From assembly GCA_004376785.1 (NCBI GenBank), contig SOIY01000319.1, forward strand, positions 1 through 13,098: a stretch of DNA of 13,098 bases. The letters run 5' to 3'. The translations under genes were made by a program, and so were the position numbers. This document shows positions 5,304 to 12,365 of this stretch, piece after piece. Below the pieces are notes generated by a model that had not been told where the DNA came from, did no database searches, and was given only the letters and a program-made list of their open reading frames with translations. How positions within the stretch are numbered: the first letter of the stretch is position 1; each line of letters opens with the position of its first letter. Source of the DNA: Candidatus Stahliibacteriota bacterium (GTDB taxonomy: Bacteria; Hydrothermota; Tepidihabitantia; SM23-42).

Positions 5304-6017
5304 ATGAATAAAAAAGCACTCTGGAAAATTAGTTATGGACTCTATATTGTCTGTTCTAAAAAGGATGGCAAGTTTAATGGACAGATCGCAAACACTGTAT
5401 TTCAGTTGACTGCAGAACCACCAACTATTGGAGTCTGTATAAATAAAAATAATCTTACTCATGAATATATTCAGGAAAGTAAAGTCTTTACTGTTTCTAT
5501 TCTATCCACCCAAGCCACGATGAGATTTATCGGACTTTTCGGATTCAAATGCGGCAGGGACATTGATAAATTTAAGGATGTTGGTTATAAAATCGGTAAA
5601 ACAGGTGCCCCTATAGTTTTAAATAATACTATAGGATATTTAGAATGCGAAGTCATAAGCAGTATGGATGCCGGCACACACACGTTATTTGTCGGGAAAT
5701 TAGTGGATGCGGAAATAATCAATGATAAAGAACCTATGACCTATGAATACTATCATAAAGTCTTAAAAGGTAAAGCACCGAAAACAGCTACAACATACAT
5801 TAAGGAAGAACCAGAAAAATTAAATAAATCAGATAAACCAAAAGAGGAGTCAAAAATGGCAAAGTACAAATGCACAGTATGCGGGTATATATATGACCCG
5901 GAAAAAGGTGACCCGGATTCAGGTGTAAAACCCGGCACACCTTTTGAAGAATTACCAGATGACTGGATATGTCCAGTGTGTGGGGTCGGAAAAGATAAGT
6001 TTGAAAAGGAGGTTTAA
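5304..6017 (+). CDS. hrb: Flavin reductase-rubredoxin fusion, high-molecular-weight rubredoxin (Hrb)
   Basis: A 237-residue protein in two parts. Residues about 3-165 form an FMN-binding flavin reductase domain (SYGLYIVCSKKDGKFNGQIAN near the start; AGTHTLFVGKLVDAE at 123-137). A charged linker (about 166-184) leads to a complete rubredoxin (185-237) with C190/C193 (CTVCGY) and C223/C226 (CPVCG). The architecture and size match Hrb of Moorella thermoacetica, which passes NADH electrons to the flavodiiron protein FprA. The fprA gene follows here after only 2 nt, supporting the same role. The ATG at 5304 follows GTGAGG with a 5-nt spacer; the ATG at 5300 hits a stop at once. An internal in-frame ATG with its own Shine-Dalgarno begins exactly at the rubredoxin domain. 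Confidence 0.92.
   Translation: MNKKALWKISYGLYIVCSKKDGKFNGQIANTVFQLTAEPPTIGVCINKNNLTHEYIQESKVFTVSILSTQATMRFIGLFGFKCGRDIDKFKDVGYKIGKTGAPIVLNNTIGYLECEVISSMDAGTHTLFVGKLVDAEIINDKEPMTYEYYHKVLKGKAPKTATTYIKEEPEKLNKSDKPKEESKMAKYKCTVCGYIYDPEKGDPDSGVKPGTPFEELPDDWICPVCGVGKDKFEKEV
5844..5849 (+). promoter_or_regulatory. Internal Shine-Dalgarno within hrb, ahead of the rubredoxin domain
   Basis: GAGGAG lies 6 nt before the in-frame ATG at 5856 (codon 185 of hrb). Translation from there would give a 53-residue stand-alone rubredoxin beginning MAKYKCTVCGYIYDP, a normal N-terminus and length for that family. Confidence 0.5.
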
Positions 6018-6019
6018 AA

Positions 6020-7204
6020 ATGACTGTACGACAAATAAAACCTGAGATCCACACTGTTGGAGCAATAGACTGGGACAGAAGATTATTTGATGAACTCATA
6101 CCTTTACCTGACGGCACAACTTATAATTCATATCTTATTAAAGGTAGTGAAAAAACAGCGCTGATTGATACGGTTGACCCACCTAAAGAAAATGAACTCT
6201 TTGATAATTTAAAGAAGTTAGACGTAAATAATATTGATTATGTTATTGCTAACCATGCTGAGCAGGATCACTCAGGCACTATACCTAAAATTCTTAAAAC
6301 TTTTCCAAATGCCAAGGTAGTAACTAATGCAAAATGCAAAGGAATGCTAATGGATTTATTATTGATTCCCGAAGGTAAATTTATAGTAGTAAATGATGCT
6401 GATACTTTATCCCTGGGAAACAAAACTCTCCAGTTCATTATGGCACCATGGGTTCACTGGCCTGAGACTATGCTCACTTATCTACGAGAAGATAAAATTT
6501 TATTTCCATGCGATTTTCTCGGTTCACATCTTGCAACGAGTGATCTCTATGCAACAGATGAGGCAAGAGTTTATGAGGCAGCAAAGCGTTATTATGCAGA
6601 GATTATGATGCCATTTAGAAATAACATAAAGAAACATATGGAAAAACTAAAGCAGTTCGAGATTGAAATGATCGCACCGAGCCATGGTCCTATTCATAAC
6701 AAACCAGAATTTATTCTTGATGCTTATAAAGATTGGATTTCTGACAACGTAAAAAATGAAGTAGTCATCCCTTATGTTTCAATGCACGGCAGTACTGATA
6801 AAATGGTAAGATATTTTGTGAATGCTCTAATGAAAAGAGATATAACTGTAAAACCATTTAATTTAACAAAAACAGATATCGGAGAATTGGCAAAGGCTCT
6901 TGTTGACGCTGCTACCATAGTTATTGCCTCTCCCACTGTGCTGGTCGGTCCACATCCAGCTGCAGTTTACGCAACATACCTTGCCAATGCCTTAAGACCA
7001 AAGACCAAATTTGCATCAATAATTGGCTCTTATGGTTGGGGTGGAAAAATGGTCGATACAATTACGGGTATGCTTGGCAATCTTAAAGTAGAATTAATTT
7101 CACCAGTAATCGTAAAAGGGTACCCGACAGAGGATAATTTTAAGGATCTAGAAAAACTGGCAGATGAGATTTTTAATAAACATAGAGAACACAATATCGT
7201 TTAA
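6020..7204 (+). CDS. fprA: Flavodiiron protein (NO/O2 reductase) FprA
   Basis: A 394-residue A-type flavodiiron protein of normal length. The N-terminal metallo-beta-lactamase-like domain holds the diiron site: HAEQDH (H79, E81, D83, H84), H146 in PWVHWPET, D165 in FPCDFLGSH, and a His in PSHGPIH (H222 or H226). The C-terminal flavodoxin domain (about residues 250-394) begins VIPYVSMHGSTDKM and includes ASPTVLVGPHPAAVY and GSYGWGG, the FMN-contact loops. The enzyme reduces NO to N2O, or O2 to water, at the diiron-FMN centre. Electrons most likely come from the Hrb encoded 2 nt upstream, whose 3' end contains this gene's AGGAGG. The hcp gene follows after 14 nt, so the three probably form an NO/O2 detoxification operon. 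Confidence 0.95.
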   Translation: MTVRQIKPEIHTVGAIDWDRRLFDELIPLPDGTTYNSYLIKGSEKTALIDTVDPPKENELFDNLKKLDVNNIDYVIANHAEQDHSGTIPKILKTFPNAKVVTNAKCKGMLMDLLLIPEGKFIVVNDADTLSLGNKTLQFIMAPWVHWPETMLTYLREDKILFPCDFLGSHLATSDLYATDEARVYEAAKRYYAEIMMPFRNNIKKHMEKLKQFEIEMIAPSHGPIHNKPEFILDAYKDWISDNVKNEVVIPYVSMHGSTDKMVRYFVNALMKRDITVKPFNLTKTDIGELAKALVDAATIVIASPTVLVGPHPAAVYATYLANALRPKTKFASIIGSYGWGGKMVDTITGMLGNLKVELISPVIVKGYPTEDNFKDLEKLADEIFNKHREHNIV

Positions 7205-7218
7205 AAGGAGAAATATAA

Positions 7219-8535
7219 ATGGCGGAAAAAGAAAAATTGGATATGTTTTGCTACCAATGCTCCCAAACTGCAAGAGGTACAGGTTGCACTGTAAAAGGGG
7301 TATGCGGAAAAGAAGCTACAGTCGCCCGGTTACAGGACAATCTGTTGCTTGCTACCAAGGGGATGGCGGCTTATCTCTACCATGCCCGTGAGTTAGGTTA
7401 TACTGATACCAAAATAGATGCGTTTTTGGAACGGGCATTTTATTCAACATTTACCAATGTCAACTTTGACGCAGAAGACTTTGTTAATCTGGCTGTTGAA
7501 GCAGGTAAGATGAATATAAGAACAATGCAGCTTCTCAAAAAGGCTCACATTGAAACATATGGAGAGCCTGAACCCACAAAGGTACAAACCGGAACAGTCA
7601 AGGGTCAAGGGATTATTGCAACTGGCCACGGCCTCAAAGCGCTTGGAGAGTTACTTAAACAAACAGAACAAACCGGAATAAATGTCTACACCCATTCAGA
7701 ACTTTTACCTGCCCATGGATATCCCGGCTTGAAAAAGTATAAACACCTGGTTGGCAATCTGGGAAAAGCGTGGTTTGACCAGAAACAACTGTTCTCAAAA
7801 TACCCTGTGGCAATCCTCGGAACATCAAACTGTGTCTTGATCCCTAAGGAAGATTATCGTGACAGAATGTTTACTACCGGACCTGCACGCCTACCTGGCG
7901 TACAACACATTACTGGATATGATTATACACCTGTGATACAGAAAGCTCAATCATTGCCAGAACTCGAGGAGAAGCCCGGCGATGTTATACTCACTACAGG
8001 ATTTTCAAAATCAGTAGTCTTGTCTTTAAAAGATAAAATCAAACACCTGGTTCAAACAGGTAAAATTAACCATTTCTTCCTTGTCGGAGGCTGTGATTCG
8101 CCGCTCAAAAAAGCGGTGTACTTTCGGGAATTTGTTCAAAGTTTACCAAAAAATACAGTGGTCTTAACGCTTGCTTGTGGCAAGTTTAGAATCAACGATC
8201 TAAATCTTGGTGAAATAGAAGGTATCCCAAGATTGATTGACCTGGGACAGTGCAATGATGCAATCGTTGCTGTAGAAATTGCTGAGGCTCTCGCCGAATT
8301 ATTCGGCATGGGAATCAATGAACTTCCCTTAACCCTGGTTTTAAGTTGGATGGAACAAAAGGCTGTAGCTATCCTCTGGAGTCTGCTTGCACTCGGGATA
8401 AAAGGTATTTATCTAGGTCCTATCTTACCGGCATGGGTTAATGACGACATACTTAAGGTCTTGAAAGAAAAATATGATTTGAGACTTATAAGTAATCCAG
8501 ATCAAGATATAGAGCAGATATTAAAGCTAAAATAG
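7219..8535 (+). CDS. hcp: Hybrid cluster protein (Hcp), short class III-like form
   Basis: A 438-residue Hcp, about 110 residues shorter than the classic Desulfovibrio protein, as in the compact class known from hyperthermophiles and archaea. The N-terminal cluster motif is CxxC-x8-C-x5-C (C11, C14, C23, C29). All candidate hybrid-cluster ligands are present: H137 (TGHG), E161 (SELLPAHG), C205 (GTSNC), C292 (GGCDSP, the persulfide Cys), C320 (LACGKFR), C345 (GQCNDA), and E379 with K381 (WMEQKA). Hcp has been assigned hydroxylamine, NO and peroxide reductase activities and a role in nitrosative stress. Its location immediately after hrb-fprA fits NO defence. The Shine-Dalgarno AAGGAG lies at 7204-7209. 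Confidence 0.93.
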   Translation: MAEKEKLDMFCYQCSQTARGTGCTVKGVCGKEATVARLQDNLLLATKGMAAYLYHARELGYTDTKIDAFLERAFYSTFTNVNFDAEDFVNLAVEAGKMNIRTMQLLKKAHIETYGEPEPTKVQTGTVKGQGIIATGHGLKALGELLKQTEQTGINVYTHSELLPAHGYPGLKKYKHLVGNLGKAWFDQKQLFSKYPVAILGTSNCVLIPKEDYRDRMFTTGPARLPGVQHITGYDYTPVIQKAQSLPELEEKPGDVILTTGFSKSVVLSLKDKIKHLVQTGKINHFFLVGGCDSPLKKAVYFREFVQSLPKNTVVLTLACGKFRINDLNLGEIEGIPRLIDLGQCNDAIVAVEIAEALAELFGMGINELPLTLVLSWMEQKAVAILWSLLALGIKGIYLGPILPAWVNDDILKVLKEKYDLRLISNPDQDIEQILKLK

Positions 8536-8544
8536 GAGGTTAAA

Positions 8545-9018
8545 ATGAGTCTATTTGAACCAAGTGAAGTATTTCAGTTTGCAATAAGGATAGAAGAAAA
8601 TGGTGAGAAATTTTATCGGCAGATGGTTCAAAAATTTGAGGATCCAAAGGTAAAAGAATTATTCTCTTATCTTGCAGACGAGGAGATAAAACATAAAAAG
8701 ACATATGAAGAAATGGTCTCCAAAATTGAAAAATATGAACCATTTGAGACTTTCCCAGGAGAGTATTTTGCTTATCTACGTGCCTATGCAGATAAAATCA
8801 TCTTTACCCAGAAAGAATTCGATGAAGAAATAGCAAAAATTAAAGATATAAACGCTGCGCTTGATTATGCAATAAATGCAGAATTAAATTCTATCTTATA
8901 TTACCAGGAAGTAAAAAATCTTGTCTCTGAAAATCAACGTAGCACAATTGATAGAATAATAGAAGAAGAGCGGCGACATTTTGTGAAATTATCAGAGATC
9001 AAAAGGACGATAAAATAA
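8545..9018 (+). CDS. Rubrerythrin-like ferritin-superfamily diiron protein without rubredoxin domain
   Basis: A 157-residue four-helix protein. A full set of diiron ligand candidates is present: E18 (IEENGEKFY), E47 and H50 (DEEIKH), E113 (NAELNSILYY), and E142 with H145 (EEERRHF). The two ExxH motifs and the long insertion between helices 2 and 3 are typical of rubrerythrin-related ferritin-like proteins. No rubredoxin domain or CxxC is present, so electrons for peroxide reduction must come from elsewhere, perhaps Hrb or a free rubredoxin. The AGGAGG ribosome binding site (8534-8539) overlaps the hcp stop codon, showing co-transcription with hcp. The substrate is unproven; peroxide reduction or iron handling are the likely options. 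Confidence 0.82.
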   Translation: MSLFEPSEVFQFAIRIEENGEKFYRQMVQKFEDPKVKELFSYLADEEIKHKKTYEEMVSKIEKYEPFETFPGEYFAYLRAYADKIIFTQKEFDEEIAKIKDINAALDYAINAELNSILYYQEVKNLVSENQRSTIDRIIEEERRHFVKLSEIKRTIK

Positions 9019-9098
9019 TTGTGGGTATACAGATTAGACAATGATTACTCTCGAGTGTAGTTGCCCAATCCTTTAGCTGAATTAAAAGGAGGTAAAAA

Positions 9099-9473
9099 AT
9101 GACTAAAAGATTGCAAATCTATAAATGCGAAGTTTGTGGAAATATAGTAGAGGTCCTGCATGAAGGTGTAGGAGAACTTGTTTGCTGTAATCAACCGATG
9201 AAACTTATGCAAGAGAATACAGTTGATGCAGCACAAGAAAAACATGTTCCAGTAATAGAAAAAACTGCGGATGGTATAAAGATAACAGTTGGTAGTGTAC
9301 TCCATCCAATGGAAGAGAAGCACTATATTGAATGGATAGAACTAATTGCTGATGGACAGGCATATCGTGAGTTTTTAAAACCTGGTGCAAAACCTGAAGC
9401 TATGTTCAAGATAGATGCACAAAATATAACTGCTCGTGAATATTGTAATCTTCACGGTTTGTGGAAAAGCTGA
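9099..9473 (+). CDS. dfx: Desulfoferrodoxin (2Fe-superoxide reductase)
   Basis: A 124-residue protein of standard length. The N-terminal desulforedoxin domain binds the first iron with C10, C13, C29 and C30. The C-terminal superoxide-reductase domain binds the active-site iron with H49 (EKHVP), H69 (LHPM), H75 (KHYIEW), C116 and H119 (CNLHGLW). The catalytic Glu-Lys pair E47-K48 is present. It reduces superoxide to hydrogen peroxide in the cytoplasm, and the rubrerythrins nearby could then remove the peroxide. Start chosen at the ATG 6 nt after AAGGAGG (9086-9092). The 80-nt gap upstream has no convincing promoter or terminator, so it may continue the hcp transcript. The ferritin gene follows after 17 nt. 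Confidence 0.95.
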   Translation: MTKRLQIYKCEVCGNIVEVLHEGVGELVCCNQPMKLMQENTVDAAQEKHVPVIEKTADGIKITVGSVLHPMEEKHYIEWIELIADGQAYREFLKPGAKPEAMFKIDAQNITAREYCNLHGLWKS

Positions 9474-9490
9474 ATAAAGGAGAAAATATA

Positions 9491-10009
9491 ATGATATCAG
9501 AAAAAATAAAGGATGCCGTAAATAAACAGATAAATGCTGAGATATACTCTTCATATCTTTATTTATCAATGTCTGCTTATTTCGAATCAATAAACCTCAA
9601 AGGATTCGCTAATTGGATGAAAGCACAAGCTCAGGAAGAAATGGTACATGCAATAAAATTCTACGACTATATCAATGAAAGAAGCGGCAGAGTATTACTA
9701 ACTGCTATTGAAGCACCACCAAAACAATGGGATTCTCCTCTTGATGTTTTTGAGTTTACTTACAAGCATGAACAAAAAGTAACTGGTTTAATTAATGATC
9801 TAGTAAATCTTGCTATTTCTGAAGCAGACCATGCCACTACTAATTTCTTACAATGGTTTGTAGCTGAACAGGTTGAAGAAGAAGCCTCGGCTGACGAAGT
9901 TGTTCAAAAGCTCAAACTTGCAGGTGAACGGGGCAGCGGTCTATTCATGCTTGACCGTGAACTCGGGCAGCGTGTGTTCACTCCACCAACCGCAACAAAA
10001 CAAGAATAA
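9491..10009 (+). CDS. ftnA: Bacterial ferritin (FtnA type)
   Basis: A 172-residue non-haem ferritin. The ferroxidase centre matches the E. coli FtnA pattern: E17, Y24, E50, H53, E94, Q127 and E130, with E49 and E126 available for the third iron site (motifs NAEIYSSYLY, QAQEEMVHA, FVAEQVEEEA). It forms a cytoplasmic cage that oxidises Fe(II) and stores it, limiting Fenton chemistry. A longer frame begins at 9461, but that ATG lies inside dfx without a ribosome binding site. The ATG at 9491 follows AAAGGAG (9477-9483) and gives the normal N-terminus MISEKIKDAVNKQINAEIY. The next ferritin-like gene follows after 19 nt. Confidence 0.94.
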   Translation: MISEKIKDAVNKQINAEIYSSYLYLSMSAYFESINLKGFANWMKAQAQEEMVHAIKFYDYINERSGRVLLTAIEAPPKQWDSPLDVFEFTYKHEQKVTGLINDLVNLAISEADHATTNFLQWFVAEQVEEEASADEVVQKLKLAGERGSGLFMLDRELGQRVFTPPTATKQE

Positions 10010-10028
10010 CCAGATATAGGAGGAAAAA

Positions 10029-10556
10029 ATGGAAAAAATTTCCAATGAAGTCCTCGATGTAATAAAATACGCCACAACAATGGAAATTAATGGCAGGAGT
10101 TTTTATGAACACGTTGCAGACATAACACATAATGAACTTGGCAAAAAGATGTTTAAGAAACTTGCCCAGGATGAAATAGGGCACATCACGACATTCGGTG
10201 AAATATTTACTTCTGTACTAAACAGTGATGAGTGGAAAAAATACACTGATCAAGAAGAAAACAATAAAGAAACCGTGCTGGAAAAACTGAAAGCAAGAGT
10301 AAAAAAAGAAGAACACGAAGAACGAGCAAGTGACTTAGAGGCTTTAAGAATAGGCATGGAACTTGAGAGAGAATCAATTGATCAGTATGAAAAATGGGCA
10401 CAAGAAACGAGCGATACCAAAGCTCAGGAGATATTCAAAAAGATAATCGAAGAAGAAAAATTTCATTATGATTTACTCCAGGCAGAATATGATAATATCA
10501 CTAATACCGGTTTCTGGTTCGATATGGCTGAATTCAGAATGGACGGCAAATTCTAG
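10029..10556 (+). CDS. Ferritin-like diiron protein, rubrerythrin family
   Basis: A 175-residue protein distinct from the one at 8545. Diiron ligand candidates are E19 (TMEINGRSFYEH), E49 and H52 (QDEIGH), E113 (MELERESIDQY), and E143 with H146 (EEEKFHYDLL). Between helices 2 and 3 lies a highly charged segment (residues about 74-101) rich in Lys and Glu. The C-terminus adds GFWFDMAEF, a short aromatic tail seen in some ferritin-like proteins of anaerobes. There is no rubredoxin domain. A likely role is peroxide reduction or iron binding, but substrate and electron donor are unknown. The AGGAGG ribosome binding site (10019-10024) and tight spacing place it in the ferritin operon, directly ahead of the sulfur-transfer genes. 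Confidence 0.82.
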   Translation: MEKISNEVLDVIKYATTMEINGRSFYEHVADITHNELGKKMFKKLAQDEIGHITTFGEIFTSVLNSDEWKKYTDQEENNKETVLEKLKARVKKEEHEERASDLEALRIGMELERESIDQYEKWAQETSDTKAQEIFKKIIEEEKFHYDLLQAEYDNITNTGFWFDMAEFRMDGKF

Positions 10557-10568
10557 TACATATATTTA

Positions 10569-10814
10569 ATGAATAGAGAAAAAGCAAAACCTAACAAAAC
10601 CCTGGACTGCATTGGTCTTTTCTGCCCACAGCCCTTGTTTCAGACTCGAGAACAAATAGATAGCATTGAAGTTGGTGAAATACTGGAAGTCCTTGCAGAT
10701 GATCCTGCTGCAGAAGAAGATTTAAAAAGATTTGCAAAACGTACCGGACATAAAATAATATCTTTTGAAAAAAAGAAAGATATTTTAAGATTTTTAATTA
10801 AAAAATCGAAATAG
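10569..10814 (+). CDS. tusA: TusA/SirA-like sulfur carrier protein
   Basis: An 81-residue TusA-family protein with the signature LDCIGLFCPQPL (residues 12-23). C19 in CPQP is the persulfide-carrying Cys of the family; C14 is an additional cysteine. The middle segment GEILEVLADDPAAEEDLKRF fits the TusA alpha/beta fold. Family members accept persulfide sulfur from a desulfurase or another donor and hand it to a DsrE-type or other acceptor. The start has no Shine-Dalgarno and lies 12 nt behind the preceding gene, so translation may depend on coupling. A dsrE-like gene follows after 9 nt, a common pairing in sulfur relay systems. Confidence 0.88.
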   Translation: MNREKAKPNKTLDCIGLFCPQPLFQTREQIDSIEVGEILEVLADDPAAEEDLKRFAKRTGHKIISFEKKKDILRFLIKKSK

Positions 10815-10823
10815 GAGTTTACA

Positions 10824-11186
10824 GTGAAAAAAAATAACACAATTTTATATGTCCAGACTAGTGATAAACCGGAAAGACAGTATTCGCCCCTGGTCTTGGC
10901 GCAGACTGCAAAGGCAATGGATATTGATGCAAAGGTTTATTACCTGGGGCAGGGACTAAAAATATTGAGGCCAGGTACCGCAGAAGAGATAAAACTTGAA
11001 AGCTTTCCGAGCGTTGCTGAAATGATTAAGAAAACCCTCGAAATGGGTATTGAGATTTATGTTTGCGAGGCATCCAAACAGATGTTAGGCTGGAAAAAGA
11101 TTGAATTAATACCCGGTGTGAAAATCGTTGGTGCTGGAACTTTAAACGACCTTGCCCTTGATGCTGATGCAACCATGTGGTTTTAA
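10824..11186 (+). CDS. DsrE/DsrF-like sulfur-relay protein
   Basis: A 120-residue protein of the DsrE-like superfamily. It opens with a hydrophobic strand, NNTILYVQTSDKPERQYSPL, and has one cysteine, C81 in EIYVCEASKQMLGW, at the position where active DsrE/TusD-type proteins carry the persulfide. GVKIVGAGTLNDLAL near the C-terminus is also typical. The start is GTG, preceded by AGGAG (10813-10817) that overlaps the tusA-like stop. It probably receives or donates persulfide sulfur with the TusA-like protein. Which way sulfur flows is not visible. The IscS-like gene follows after 15 nt, tying the pair to Fe-S assembly rather than to tRNA thiolation or sulfite reduction, whose genes are absent here. 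Confidence 0.82.
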   Translation: MKKNNTILYVQTSDKPERQYSPLVLAQTAKAMDIDAKVYYLGQGLKILRPGTAEEIKLESFPSVAEMIKKTLEMGIEIYVCEASKQMLGWKKIELIPGVKIVGAGTLNDLALDADATMWF

Positions 11187-11201
11187 AAAGAGACATTGGG
11201 T

Positions 11202-12365
11202 ATGAGTGTATATCTTGACTATCAGTCTTCAAAACCTGTTGATCCAATCGTAATAAAAGCAATGCAGCCTTATTTTCATGATAAATTTGGAAATCCATCA
11301 TCTCTTCATAAAATTGGCGATGATGCGACACAAGTATTAGAAGAACATCGTCAAACTATTACAAATTTTATTAATGCAGAAAAAGACGAAATCATATTTA
11401 CATCTGGTGCCACAGAATCGAATAACCTTGGTATTATCGGCTTTGCTCTAAGGAATAAAGAAAAAGGAAATCATATTATCATATCAGAGATCGAACATAT
11501 ATCCATACATAACATTGCAAAGTACTTGGGGAAATTTGGATTTACTGTCTCAAAAGTACCGGTTGATCAATACGGTAGGGTGAGTATACATAAAATTATC
11601 GATCGCATAACTGACAAAACGATTCTCGTATCTATTGGTTATGCAAACAATGAAATTGGTACAATCCAACCAATTTCTGAAATCGGAAAGTTATGCAGAG
11701 AAAAAAATATTACATTTCACACAGATGCCGTAGCTGCAGAGGGATTAATGCCAATTGATGTTAAAAGGGATAATATCGATCTCTTAACCATATCGTCTAA
11801 TGATATCTATGGCCCCAAAGGCATTGGTATATTATACGTAAGAAAAGGGATAAGAATAAATCCTTTAATGATTGGCGGCGGCCAGGAATTCGGGCTACGT
11901 TCTGGCACAGAGAACATTCCCGCAATAGTCGGAATGGCAAAAGCGGTCGATATAATGCAAAACGAAATGCAACAAGAAGTTCGAAGATTTAAAGGTTATC
12001 AAGACCAGTTAATCAAGAATATATTAGAAAAAATCCCTAAATCTTATTTGAATGGACATCCCGAAGAGAGACTTCCGAATAATGCACATTTTCGGTTCGA
12101 TGGCATTGAAGGAGAATCACTGCTTTTATTAATGAAGGATAAAGGTATTTCTGTATCCACAGGCTCTGCCTGCTCATCAAAAACATTAGAACCTTCACAT
12201 ACACTTATTGCCTTAGGGTTGTTACATGAAGAAGCACACGGGTCATTACAATTAACATGTGGAAGATTTACTGGACAAGAAGATATTGATGCAGTTGTGA
12301 ATGCTTTACCCGGGGTGGTTGAACGACTGAGAAAGTTGTCGCCCCTTTATGTGGAGGAGCAATAA
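11202..12365 (+). CDS. IscS/NifS-like protein lacking the PLP-binding lysine
   Basis: A 387-residue class V aminotransferase-fold protein clearly related to cysteine desulfurases: GNPSSLH (30-36), FTSGATESNN (66-75), EH (98-99), ANNEIGTIQP (148-157), D175, GGGQEFGLRSGTEN (225-238), and the catalytic loop STGSACSSKT with C324. At the site of the PLP Schiff-base lysine, normally SxHKxYGPKG, it reads SSNDIYGPKG, with Asp at 201 (codon 11802-11804) and Asn at 200. The Gln that usually contacts PLP (DAxQ) is Ala178. From memory, the Archaeoglobus fulgidus IscS has the same NDIYGPKG motif and was reported inactive as a desulfurase. The ATG at 11202 is preferred over TTG at 11196. The iscU-like gene overlaps its stop (TAATG), so the two are translationally coupled. 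The role may be structural support of IscU rather than sulfur release. Confidence 0.9.
   Translation: MSVYLDYQSSKPVDPIVIKAMQPYFHDKFGNPSSLHKIGDDATQVLEEHRQTITNFINAEKDEIIFTSGATESNNLGIIGFALRNKEKGNHIIISEIEHISIHNIAKYLGKFGFTVSKVPVDQYGRVSIHKIIDRITDKTILVSIGYANNEIGTIQPISEIGKLCREKNITFHTDAVAAEGLMPIDVKRDNIDLLTISSNDIYGPKGIGILYVRKGIRINPLMIGGGQEFGLRSGTENIPAIVGMAKAVDIMQNEMQQEVRRFKGYQDQLIKNILEKIPKSYLNGHPEERLPNNAHFRFDGIEGESLLLLMKDKGISVSTGSACSSKTLEPSHTLIALGLLHEEAHGSLQLTCGRFTGQEDIDAVVNALPGVVERLRKLSPLYVEEQ

Noticed and set aside
9461..9490. Longer N-terminus for ferritin from ATG 9461
   Set aside because: No ribosome binding site there, it overlaps the desulfoferrodoxin gene, and the ATG at 9491 has AAAGGAG and gives the family's usual N-terminus.
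11196..11201. TTG start two codons upstream for the IscS-like protein
   Set aside because: The ATG at 11202 gives the normal family start (SVYLDY) and is the stronger initiation codon; neither has a strong Shine-Dalgarno.
11799..11804. Sequencing error explaining the missing IscS lysine
   Set aside because: The His-Lys to Asn-Asp change needs multiple base substitutions in adjacent codons, with the frame intact on both sides, and the same motif is recalled from Archaeoglobus.
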